Assembly: GCA_045592225.1 (NCBI GenBank)
Contig: JAZNUH010000156.1
Span: forward strand, 1 to 8,150
Reading direction: 5' to 3'
DNA from: JAZNUH01 sp045592225
GTDB taxonomy: Bacteria > Bacillota > Clostridia > UMGS1883 > UMGS1540
DNA length: 8,150 nt
Shown: in pieces, positions 1-4,897 of the stretch
How the letters are laid out: the number at the start of each line of letters is the position of its first letter
Numbering within the stretch: position 1 is the first letter of the stretch
Position numbers and translations under genes: made by a program
The notes under the pieces: model-generated
Told to the model about the DNA's origin: nothing
What the model saw: the letters and a program-made list of their open reading frames with translations, nothing else
Database searches by the model: none

Positions 1-19
1 ACCCCTTTTTGAAAAAAAG

Positions 20-49
20 ATCAATTTCGTCAAAAGGACGAATTTTGAT
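20..49 (-). terminator. Possible hairpin terminator, reading leftward
   Basis: TTCGTC (26-31) and GACGAA (37-42) form a 6-bp stem with an AAAAG loop. ATCAA (20-24) and TTGAT (45-49) extend it beyond a small internal loop. On the - strand the hairpin is followed by a run of seven T (the A tract at 12-18), as in a Rho-independent terminator. No - strand gene is seen to its right, so its purpose is unclear; it could insulate the DnaA-box region from a neighbour beyond the left edge. Confidence 0.3.
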
Positions 50-92
50 GATTAATTCACAAAAATCACGCCGACCTCTTGACAACACCGAG

Positions 93-284
93 TTTTCCAC
101 AGGGTGGGGAAAACTCCGTGGAAAACCGGATTATGCAAGAATATATTCATGGGAAAAGGTGGAAAAAACACGAAAAAGGTCGATACATCAAGCCATACTG
201 TGGATAAGTGTGTTGAAACTGTGGAAAAAATTATGCAAAAATCGGGTGTGGAAAACTTTTGGGGAGATTTGCGGACGTGGAAAA
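93..284. promoter_or_regulatory. Cluster of DnaA-box-like 9-mers upstream of rex
   Basis: This otherwise gene-free stretch carries repeated copies of the DnaA box (TTATCCACA, or TGTGGATAA on the other strand). One copy is perfect: TGTGGATAA at 199-207. Copies with one mismatch are TTTTCCACA at 93-101 and TGTGGAAAA at 220-228 and 247-255. Copies with two mismatches lie at 105-113, 117-125, 158-166 and 276-284. All but the first point the same way. DnaA is known to bind such arrays at oriC and at secondary clusters that titrate it or regulate genes. No dnaA, dnaN or rpmH is visible, so whether this is an origin, a titration site or a rex control region is inference. No convincing sigma-A promoter for rex is seen within it. 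Confidence 0.6.
118..243. repeat. Spaced direct repeat, GTGGAAAA plus ATTATGCAARAAT
   Basis: A composite unit occurs twice. GTGGAAAA at 118-125 is followed by ATTATGCAAGAAT at 130-142, and GTGGAAAA at 221-228 is followed by ATTATGCAAAAAT at 230-242. The TTATGCAA parts start exactly 100 bp apart (131 and 231). The two units lie inside the DnaA-box cluster, so part of the repeat is the box itself; the TTATGCAA part is additional and unexplained. Confidence 0.55.
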
Positions 285-338
285 CCCCAAAAAACACAAG
301 TGAGAAATTACCGTCATTTTAAACAAAACGATGGCTTT

Positions 339-344
339 GGAGGA
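339..344 (+). promoter_or_regulatory. Ribosome binding site that decides the rex start
   Basis: GGAGGA at 339-344 lies 7 nt before an in-frame TTG at 352. The upstream in-frame ATG at 331 is preceded only by an A/T-rich stretch with no Shine-Dalgarno match, and this site falls inside the coding frame that would begin there. The TTG is therefore the better start. Confidence 0.65.
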
Positions 345-351
345 ATACATT

Positions 352-1041
352 TTGGCATACGAAGAACTGGATAAGCAGCTGTCCGAGGCGTCCGAGACGC
401 ACAAGGATCAGGATACAAAACCTCATATTTCGCCCGCAGTTGTACGTCGACTTCCCAGATATTATCGCTATCTGCGAGAGCTTCTTACACAGGGTGTTAC
501 CCGCATCAGCTCGGGTGAGCTGTCGGCGCGCATGAACGTCACCGCCTCGCAGATCCGTCAGGATCTCAACTGCTTTGGCGGCTTTGGTCAGCAGGGTTAC
601 GGCTATAATGTAGAACAGCTGTATGCCGCCATAGGCGAAATATTAGGTCTTGATAAGCAGTATAAAACAGTTATCATCGGTGCAGGTAACCTTGGGCGCG
701 CGCTGGCAAACTATGCCGGGTTTGAACGCAGAGGATTTAACCTTGTTGGTGCATTTGATGTATCCGATGATATTATAGGAACAATGCTCAATGGTGTGGA
801 AGTTATGCATATTGACCGTGCGGATGAAATGTTTCCTGTACTCAAGCCGGATATTGCAATACTCACCATTCCGCAAAGATATGCTGCGGCTACTGCAGCA
901 AAGCTTGCAAGATTGGGAATAAAGGGAATTTGGAATTTTACCCACGCAGAGCTTAATGCTCCCGAGGGCGTTTACGTGGAGGATGCACATTTGAGTGACA
1001 GTCTTATGACGTTATCACACCACATTACTTCGGGAAAGTGA
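352..1041 (+). CDS. rex: Redox-sensing transcriptional repressor Rex
   Basis: Rex is a homodimeric repressor that reads the NADH/NAD+ ratio; in Gram-positive bacteria NADH binding releases it from operators of fermentation and respiration genes. The protein has an N-terminal winged helix (about residues 27-80 from the TTG start), with the hallmark stretch VVRRLPRYYRYL and the recognition-helix region TASQIRQDLNCFGGFGQQGYGY. A Rossmann domain follows, with the nucleotide-binding motif GAGNLG at about residues 110-115, then a C-terminal helix for domain swapping. From TTG 352 it is 229 residues, close to the usual 210-230; the alternative ATG at 331 gives 236 residues but lacks a ribosome binding site. 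It is followed 27 bp later by rqcP, probably in one operon. No Rex operator was found in the window. The first part is clearly more GC-rich than the second. Family assignment is firm; target genes are unknown. Confidence 0.95.
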   Translation: MAYEELDKQLSEASETHKDQDTKPHISPAVVRRLPRYYRYLRELLTQGVTRISSGELSARMNVTASQIRQDLNCFGGFGQQGYGYNVEQLYAAIGEILGLDKQYKTVIIGAGNLGRALANYAGFERRGFNLVGAFDVSDDIIGTMLNGVEVMHIDRADEMFPVLKPDIAILTIPQRYAAATAAKLARLGIKGIWNFTHAELNAPEGVYVEDAHLSDSLMTLSHHITSGK

Positions 1042-1068
1042 TTTAAATAGTGGCAAATAGGAGTAAAA

Positions 1069-1311
1069 ATGAGAATAGATAAATATTTAAAGGTTTCAAG
1101 AATAATTAAAAGACGCACAGTAGCGGCAGATGCCTGTACAGCAGGCAGGGTCAGTGTAAACGGTAAACAGGTCAAAGCAGGACATGATGTAAAAATCGGC
1201 GATATTGTTGAGGTAGGCTTTGGCGAGAAAAAGATAAAGATAGAAATTTTATCGGTTGCCGAACACGTTACCAAAGATGGTGCGGCTGATATGTATAAAG
1301 CAATTCAGTAA
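1069..1311 (+). CDS. rqcP: RqcP/YabO-type S4 RNA-binding protein
   Basis: This 80-residue protein is almost entirely an S4 RNA-binding domain. It opens with MRIDKYLKVSRIIKRR and carries the S4 signature AGRVSVNGKQVKAG (about residues 25-38). Size and sequence fit RqcP (YabO), which in Bacillus binds the stalled 50S-peptidyl-tRNA complex with RqcH and supports C-terminal alanine tailing in ribosome-associated quality control. The N-terminal arginines expected to contact RNA (R2, R16) are present. The start ATG follows AGGAG at 1059-1063 with 5 nt spacing. It lies 27 bp after rex and ends in a strong terminator. In many Firmicutes the gene sits with yabP, yabQ and divIC; here the next genes are on the other strand and none of those partners is seen. 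A generic Hsp15-like S4 protein is the alternative, but the short length and N-terminus favour RqcP. Confidence 0.88.
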   Translation: MRIDKYLKVSRIIKRRTVAADACTAGRVSVNGKQVKAGHDVKIGDIVEVGFGEKKIKIEILSVAEHVTKDGAADMYKAIQ

Positions 1312-1341
1312 AAAAGGGAGATGCATTAGCATCTCCTTTTT
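1311..1341. terminator. Rho-independent terminator, probably bidirectional
   Basis: GGAGATGC (1317-1324) pairs perfectly with GCATCTCC (1329-1336) around the loop ATTA. The stem is flanked by five A on the left and five T on the right, so it can stop rqcP transcripts moving right and the - strand phosphodiesterase operon moving left. It starts at the last base of the rqcP stop codon and reaches the stop codon of the - strand small gene, so both convergent units share one compact element. Confidence 0.9.
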
Positions 1342-1513
1342 AATTCTGCTTTCTGACTATCGAATAATCATCTCCGGGACGGTAATAGGGGCAGTTTTTA
1401 AAGCTGTCGGTTATAAAAAGTCTCATTTCGTCCTCGTCAAGATCCATAAGACAGGTATAACATTCATATTCATCATCGTAAGCATAATTTATACACAGTT
1501 CACAGTTTTGCAT
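1340..1513 (-). CDS. 57-residue cysteine-rich small protein (DUF6472-like)
   Basis: A short gene read from the - strand: ATG at 1513, stop TAA at 1342-1340, 57 residues. AGGAGA lies 7 nt before the ATG, inside the 3' end of the upstream phosphodiesterase gene, whose stop codon is only 2 bp away, so the two are probably translationally coupled. The protein has five cysteines: C4 and C7 (CELC), C18 and C21 (CYTC), and C41 (in KNCPYYRPGDDY). It also has an acidic patch, MDLDEDEM, and ends in YSIVRKQN. The arrangement resembles a small clostridial family I remember as DUF6472; I cannot verify that name here. Two CxxC pairs could hold a metal such as zinc, but that is inference and no function is known. 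It is soluble, with no signal peptide or membrane segment. Confidence 0.82.
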   Translation of the reverse strand: MQNCELCINYAYDDEYECYTCLMDLDEDEMRLFITDSFKNCPYYRPGDDYSIVRKQN

Positions 1514-1515
1514 GT

Positions 1516-1992
1516 TTATATCTCCTTAAATGTAAAAGAAGGTAATCCTTCTTTTTTTATTTCTAAAATACCCATTGTACACTCACCTCTTGCGGGAATT
1601 GAGGCACTGCCGGGGTTTATAAGCCGCACATTATCCACATAACTGTCAAAACACAGGTGGGTGTGACCAAACATACCAATGTCAGCTCCTACTTCCTTGA
1701 CCTTTTTTGCAAGAGCTGTCAGAGATTGTTTTACGGAGTACATATGTCCGTGGGTAAGAAAAATACGCAAACCGCCAAGTTCAATAAGGCGGTCGGTTTC
1801 GGCTCTGAATGAAAGTCCGCAGTTGCCGCCAACGGCATACACCGGTGTTTGTGTGAAATAATCTGATAAATCCTCTGCATCGTCATATACATCTCCCAGA
1901 TGAATAATTGCGTCAATATGCGGGAGCTTTTCTATTGCGTAAATACATCTGTTTATTTTACCGTGAGTGTCGCTTATAACAGCAATTCGCAT
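1516..1992 (-). CDS. YfcE/MJ0936-family metallophosphodiesterase
   Basis: This 158-residue protein belongs to the small calcineurin-like phosphoesterases, which use two metal ions to cleave phosphodiester bonds, typically of small model or nucleotide substrates. All core motifs are visible: SDTHG with D8 and H10, LGD with D34, GGNC with N57, THGH with H81, and GHTH with H110 and H112. NPGS at 126-129 is also typical. It is cytoplasmic with no signal peptide. The physiological substrate is unknown for most family members, so a narrower name is not justified. The start ATG has GAGG 7 nt upstream (2003-2000), and a strong promoter lies just beyond. The gene is first in a two-gene operon with the cysteine-rich small protein, 2 bp downstream. 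Length and motifs suggest an intact enzyme. Confidence 0.93.
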   Translation of the reverse strand: MRIAVISDTHGKINRCIYAIEKLPHIDAIIHLGDVYDDAEDLSDYFTQTPVYAVGGNCGLSFRAETDRLIELGGLRIFLTHGHMYSVKQSLTALAKKVKEVGADIGMFGHTHLCFDSYVDNVRLINPGSASIPARGECTMGILEIKKEGLPSFTFKEI

Positions 1993-2012
1993 CTTATCAC
2001 CTCGTATTATGA

Positions 2013-2041
2013 AATATATAACATAAAAGACTTTTTGTCAA
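2013..2041 (-). promoter_or_regulatory. Sigma-A promoter of the phosphodiesterase operon
   Basis: On the - strand, TTGACA (2041-2036) is followed after exactly 17 bp by TATATT (2018-2013), a perfect -35 and a -10 with one mismatch. It lies 21 bp before the phosphodiesterase start codon, giving a short leader with the ribosome binding site. Confidence 0.8.
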
Positions 2042-2056
2042 TAGTAATCTATCGTG

Positions 2057-2067
2057 CATATTATAAT
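2057..2067 (+). promoter_or_regulatory. Possible -10 region for the small-gene/yunB operon
   Basis: A consensus TATAAT lies at 2062-2067, about 50 bp before the gene at 2119. No good -35 lies 16-18 bp upstream, because that DNA is the -35 of the opposing promoter. The overlapping CATATTAT (2057-2064) resembles -10 elements of sporulation sigma factors such as sigma-E, but again without a well-placed -35. Which holoenzyme uses it cannot be settled from sequence. Confidence 0.35.
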
Positions 2068-2118
2068 ACAGAGGTATATATGTTTTTTATAAAAATATAA
2101 TGAAATAAGGGTGATATT

Positions 2119-2355
2119 ATGAATTTAAACGATTTATTAAAAAATATGAGCAAAGACGATTTTGAAAGGAGTATAAAAAAAGCGCAGGAAATTATAAATA
2201 CACCTGAAGGCAAAAAAATTGCGGATAAACTAAATGTATCCGGTACTGTGCAAAACCCAAAAGATTTGTCAGGTTTAGATAAAAATAAGCTTTTGAACGA
2301 GCTTTCTAAAAATCCTGATATATTAAAGAAAATAGAACAGCTTATGAAAGGATGA
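2119..2355 (+). CDS. Small uncharacterised helical protein, first of operon
   Basis: I do not recognise this 78-residue protein. It is charged and lysine-rich, with no signal peptide, membrane segment or cysteine, and looks like a few short helices: residues 1-26, about 29-39, and 56-77. The C-terminal stretch LLNELSKNPDILKKIEQL (58-75) resembles a stretch near the start of the next protein (residues 11-28), with the pattern P-[DE]-x-[LI]-x-[KR]-I-x-x-[LM]. The start ATG is preceded by AAGGGTGAT at 2107-2115. Its stop overlaps the next start by 4 bp (ATGA at 2352-2355), so the two are very likely made together and may interact. Position in front of yunB suggests, without proving, a sporulation link. 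Confidence 0.75.
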   Translation: MNLNDLLKNMSKDDFERSIKKAQEIINTPEGKKIADKLNVSGTVQNPKDLSGLDKNKLLNELSKNPDILKKIEQLMKG

Positions 2356-2699
2356 GCTCTTTGAGTAATTCGCCGGAAGATATGCTGCAAAGCATTTTAA
2401 ATGATCCTGAAACTATTAATAAGATAAGCTCGCTGTTTGGTTCGCTTGGCAGTGAAGAAAAAGAGGAAAAAGAGGAAAAAAAGCAAGAGGCGCCCTCACT
2501 GCCTATAAGTCCCGAAATGTTAATGCGGATAAGCAGCATGTATAATAAAATATCAAATGAAGATGACCCGAGGGTAAATTTGTTGTTGGCACTTCTGCCG
2601 TATATGAACGAAAAAAGAAAAAATAATACACAGCAGGCGATAAAGCTTTTAAAAATGTCAAAAATGTCCTCGCTGCTTGGAGAACTTAATATATTGTAG
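2352..2699 (+). CDS. Uncharacterised small protein with acidic EEK-repeat linker
   Basis: This 115-residue protein is of unknown function. The N-terminal part has the motif MLQSILNDPETINKISSL (11-28). A charged linker with EEK three times (35-43) follows, then a second motif-like stretch, SPEMLMRISSMY (53-64). The C-terminal half has a helical block with DDPRVNLLLALLPYM at 71-85 and an amphipathic end, QQAIKLLKMSKMSSLL (94-109). From memory, DPRxNLLLALxPYM-type blocks recur in small clostridial proteins of unknown function. No membrane segment or signal peptide is present. ATG 2352 overlaps the previous stop codon; an in-frame TTG at 2361, 8 nt after AAAGGA (2347-2352), is an alternative that would remove three residues. 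The following gene starts 12 bp after its stop. Confidence 0.78.
   Translation: MSSLSNSPEDMLQSILNDPETINKISSLFGSLGSEEKEEKEEKKQEAPSLPISPEMLMRISSMYNKISNEDDPRVNLLLALLPYMNEKRKNNTQQAIKLLKMSKMSSLLGELNIL
2454..2480 (+). repeat. Three tandem 9-bp units in the coding sequence
   Basis: GAAGAAAAA at 2454-2462 is followed by two identical units GAGGAAAAA (2463-2471 and 2472-2480). They are in frame and encode Glu-Glu-Lys three times. Gain or loss of a unit would keep the reading frame and change linker length between the two helical parts of the protein. Confidence 0.8.
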
Positions 2700-2711
2700 G
2701 GTGGTAATCGA

Positions 2712-2984
2712 GTGTATAAAAAATATTATAATGAGTACGAAAAAAGGGCAGAACAGATACGAAAGGGAAATAATGAAATAAGAGTGCCGGCAAATCCGGT
2801 GCCTGCACCTGCTGTAAACATACCTGAAAAAGCACCTGAACAAAACATATTTAGCGGTTTGTTTGAGAAATTCGCAGTAGATGACATTATTCTGCTTGTA
2901 GTAATTGTTATGCTTTTGCAGGAGGAAAACAAAGACAAAATGCTTCTGCTTATTTTAGGTTATCTTTTTATAAGCGGAATATAA
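2712..2984 (+). CDS. Small protein with proline-rich linker and hydrophobic C-tail
   Basis: This 90-residue protein is not assigned to a known function. It starts at GTG 2712, 6 nt after AGGGTGGT (2698-2705). The N-terminus is charged (YKKYYNEYEKRAEQIRKG), followed by a proline/alanine-rich stretch at about residues 25-42 that is likely extended. The C-terminal third has two short hydrophobic segments, about 57-69 (VDDIILLVVIVMLL) and 77-90, separated by the charged turn QEENKDK. They are short for full membrane spans, so a hairpin or a surface-seeking segment is possible. Similar D-x-x-LLL tails occur, from memory, in short clostridial proteins of unknown role. It lies 12 bp after the preceding gene and 34 bp before yunB, in the same direction, and is likely co-transcribed with both. 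A membrane or spore-envelope location is inference. Confidence 0.75.
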   Translation: MYKKYYNEYEKRAEQIRKGNNEIRVPANPVPAPAVNIPEKAPEQNIFSGLFEKFAVDDIILLVVIVMLLQEENKDKMLLLILGYLFISGI

Positions 2985-2986
2985 AT

Positions 2987-3009
2987 CCCTGCATATAATA
3001 AATGCAGGG
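2987..3009 (+). promoter_or_regulatory. Hairpin overlapping the yunB ribosome binding site
   Basis: CCCTGCAT (2987-2994) pairs perfectly with ATGCAGGG (3002-3009) around a 7-nt A/T loop. No T run follows, so it is not a classical terminator. The right arm includes AGGG, which is the start of the purine-rich Shine-Dalgarno region AGGGGGTGGT (3006-3015) before the GTG start at 3019. The structure could therefore lower or modulate yunB translation, or protect the mRNA end after cleavage. This role is inferred. Confidence 0.6.
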
Positions 3010-3018
3010 GGTGGTGTT

Positions 3019-3693
3019 GTGAGATACAGACGCAAGAACAAAGCCTTACGCAATCTTATATTTATTCTGATATTGCTTATGATAATATATTGCATTGCTT
3101 TTTTTGAAAAAAACATTCGTCCTGTTATAACCTCTGTTGCCGTGGCAAATGCACAAAACACCGCTGTTAAAGCGGTGAATAAGGTTATAGACGAGGCTAT
3201 GAGTGAGTACGATATTACATACAGTGATTTAACATCAATTCAGACCGACACAAATGGAAGAATAACCGCGGTATCACTAAATTCTGTCACAATAAACAGA
3301 TTGAAGGCGGATATGAGTGTACGCATACAGGAGCGAATGAGCAAGCTTACCGATATAAAGGTAAGAGTGCCTCTGGGCACCTTTACAGGAAACAGCCTTT
3401 TTTCGGGTGCAGGACCAAGGGTGACAGTGCGTCTTGTGCCGGTGGGATATTCAAATACACAGATTAAAAGCGAATTTGCATCTGCCGGCATAAACCAGAC
3501 AAAGCATAATATCACTCTTGAAGTGACGACAAGAATGAGTGTTCTTATGCCCTTTGCATCTTCGTCAACCGAAGTTACATCTCAGGTTGCAATTGCTGAA
3601 ACGATTATAGTAGGTACTGTACCTGAAACCTATACATCAGTACAAGGTGCAAGCGATAAACCTGAAGACATAGTGCTTAATATGTTGCCGTAA
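3019..3693 (+). CDS. yunB: Sporulation protein YunB
   Basis: This 224-residue protein matches YunB, a sporulation protein made in the mother cell under sigma-E in Bacillus and needed for normal spore formation there; its biochemical role is not defined. It begins with a basic stretch (MRYRRKNKALRN) and one membrane-spanning segment at about residues 12-29, followed by a long extracytoplasmic domain. The typical family features are RPVITSVAVANAQNTAVKAV after the membrane anchor, the segment VRVPLGTFTGNSLFSGAGP, and the late strand-rich stretch with TSQVAIAETIIVGTVPETY. GTG 3019 is the start, preceded by AGGGGGTGGT. Length is a little under the Bacillus protein (about 250). It is the last gene of the unit starting at 2119, and its final 17 bp overlap the end of the opposing serine hydrolase gene. 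No terminator lies between the two. Confidence 0.92.
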   Translation: MRYRRKNKALRNLIFILILLMIIYCIAFFEKNIRPVITSVAVANAQNTAVKAVNKVIDEAMSEYDITYSDLTSIQTDTNGRITAVSLNSVTINRLKADMSVRIQERMSKLTDIKVRVPLGTFTGNSLFSGAGPRVTVRLVPVGYSNTQIKSEFASAGINQTKHNITLEVTTRMSVLMPFASSSTEVTSQVAIAETIIVGTVPETYTSVQGASDKPEDIVLNMLP

Positions 3694-4801
3694 TACATTC
3701 ATACACGATATCTCTTATTCTCGGGTGCACAATTTCCTCAAAATCGGGCATCATGTGCTGACAGTAGTATATTGCAAGGTGATTGTCAGGGTCAGCAAGC
3801 AGAAAACTACCTGCGGCACCGCCCCAACCAAACTCACCTAAGGGACTTTTTGCACCTGTGAGAGAAGGAGTCAGCATTGTTCTTACTCCGTAGCCGTAAC
3901 CGTATTCGGTCATATGCGGCCATATAAAGCCTTTTATCACACTGTCACTCAGCTGATTTGTGCGCATCATATCAATTGTAGAGGGTTTTAAAAGCTGTGC
4001 ACCGTTTGGAGCAAGTCCGCCGTTTGCAAGTGCCGATGCAAGCTTTATATAATCGTCAACCGAGCTTATTATTCCTGCACCGCCGCTGTCATACATAGGA
4101 CCCAATTCAAAATTGTTTGTAAGTGAAACAGGAGTATATATGTTCGCCTGTTCATCATAATAATAACGTGGACACATTTTTTCTCTGTTTTCATCTGTAA
4201 GATGAAAGGAAGTATCTTTCATACCAATGGGGATAAATATATTTTCTTTTGCAAAATCTGCAAAACGTTTACCCGATATTATTTCTATAACAACTGCCAA
4301 AACATCGTGGGACAAGCCATAATGCCAGTATGTACCCGGTTCAAAGTACAAAGGCTCGTTTGCCAAAGCACGTACAGCCTCGAGGGTTGTGATGGCTTTG
4401 CCGTACTGCCTTCGTGCTGCCATAATTGACGGACAGTGAATTTCGTGGGTTATACCCGATGTCATGGTGAATAAATCTTTAATTGTAATAGCATTTTTTG
4501 CCCGCGTACCGTCTTTTAAATACACATCTTTATATTCGGGTATGTATTCATAAAGAGGGTCGGACATTGAAAATTTGCCCTGTTCAAAAAGCTTTAAGCC
4601 TGCAATACAGGTAGAAAGCTTTGTTGAGGAATATATATGATACAAAGCATTGGGTGATAGGGAAGTTTTATTTTTTATATCCGAATATCCGCAGGTGTAC
4701 CTTGCCACAGGTTTGTTGTTTATGTAAACAGCACAGTCAGCACCCGGGATACGCCATGCGGTGATTTCATCCATGTAATTATAAAGCTTTTGAAAGTTCA
4801 T
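3677..4801 (-). CDS. Serine hydrolase, beta-lactamase/EstB-like fold
   Basis: This 374-residue protein has the serine beta-lactamase/penicillin-binding fold (Pfam Beta-lactamase, class C-like). The catalytic SxxK motif is S58-S-T-K61. The tyrosine motif is Y161-G-L-S, in the context YGLSHDVL, which fits EstB-like esterases (YSLxxDVL) better than the YxN of true class C enzymes. The third motif is GWGGAAGS, with W326-G-G, again as in EstB-type esterases rather than KTG. No signal peptide is visible, so it probably acts in the cytoplasm, arguing against antibiotic or peptidoglycan substrates; a small-ester hydrolase is most likely, with the substrate unknown. GGAAAGG lies upstream of the ATG, and a strong promoter starts the unit. 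It is a single gene whose end overlaps yunB tail to tail by 17 bp. Confidence 0.9.
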   Translation of the reverse strand: MNFQKLYNYMDEITAWRIPGADCAVYINNKPVARYTCGYSDIKNKTSLSPNALYHIYSSTKLSTCIAGLKLFEQGKFSMSDPLYEYIPEYKDVYLKDGTRAKNAITIKDLFTMTSGITHEIHCPSIMAARRQYGKAITTLEAVRALANEPLYFEPGTYWHYGLSHDVLAVVIEIISGKRFADFAKENIFIPIGMKDTSFHLTDENREKMCPRYYYDEQANIYTPVSLTNNFELGPMYDSGGAGIISSVDDYIKLASALANGGLAPNGAQLLKPSTIDMMRTNQLSDSVIKGFIWPHMTEYGYGYGVRTMLTPSLTGAKSPLGEFGWGGAAGSFLLADPDNHLAIYYCQHMMPDFEEIVHPRIRDIVYECITATY

Positions 4802-4831
4802 AGTTTTCTGCCTTTCCTAAAAATCTTTTTT

Positions 4832-4860
4832 AGTATACATTTATCGGTTGAAAATGTCAA
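4832..4860 (-). promoter_or_regulatory. Sigma-A promoter of the serine hydrolase gene
   Basis: On the - strand, TTGACA (4860-4855) and TATACT (4837-4832) are separated by 17 bp, a perfect -35 and a -10 with one mismatch, 31 bp before the start codon. Confidence 0.82.
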
Positions 4861-4897
4861 GTCATAAGTTTCTTGAAAAAAGCTTGATAATTTTCAA
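4848..4897. repeat. Inverted repeat spanning the two divergent -35 regions
   Basis: The left arm TTGAAAATGTCAAG (4848-4861) matches the reverse complement of the right arm CTTGATAATTTTCAA (4883-4897) at all but about two positions including one gap. Each arm contains one -35 element, and the centres are about 35 bp apart. This symmetry could be an operator shared by both genes, or simply two similar promoters back to back. Confidence 0.55.

Noticed and set aside
79..84. TTGACA as a -35 for rex
   Set aside because: No acceptable -10 lies 16-18 bp downstream, and it is about 250 bp from the start codon.
9..374. Open frame of 121 codons on the + strand over the DnaA-box region
   Set aside because: It has no ribosome binding site, its sequence is mostly translated GTGGAAAA repeats, and it overlaps rex in another frame. 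The frames at 104-322 (+) and 52-297 (-) fail for the same reasons.
643..990. 115-codon - strand frame inside rex
   Set aside because: It is antisense to a gene with clear Rex domains and shows no recognisable protein features of its own.
1256..1642. 128-codon + strand frame between rqcP and the phosphodiesterase
   Set aside because: It runs through the terminator and antisense to two well-supported - strand genes, with no ribosome binding site.
2034..2067. Sigma-E or sigma-G promoter for the small-gene operon
   Set aside because: CATATTAT fits a sporulation -10 loosely, but no matching -35 has the right spacing, so sporulation control cannot be claimed from sequence.
2061..2390. 109-codon - strand frame over the first small gene
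   Set aside because: It is a hydrophobic-looking shadow of the lysine-rich + strand gene, which has the better ribosome binding site and overlap with its neighbour.
3677..4801. True class C beta-lactamase conferring resistance
   Set aside because: There is no signal peptide, and the YGLS and WGG motifs fit EstB-type esterases instead of the YxN and KTG of class C enzymes.
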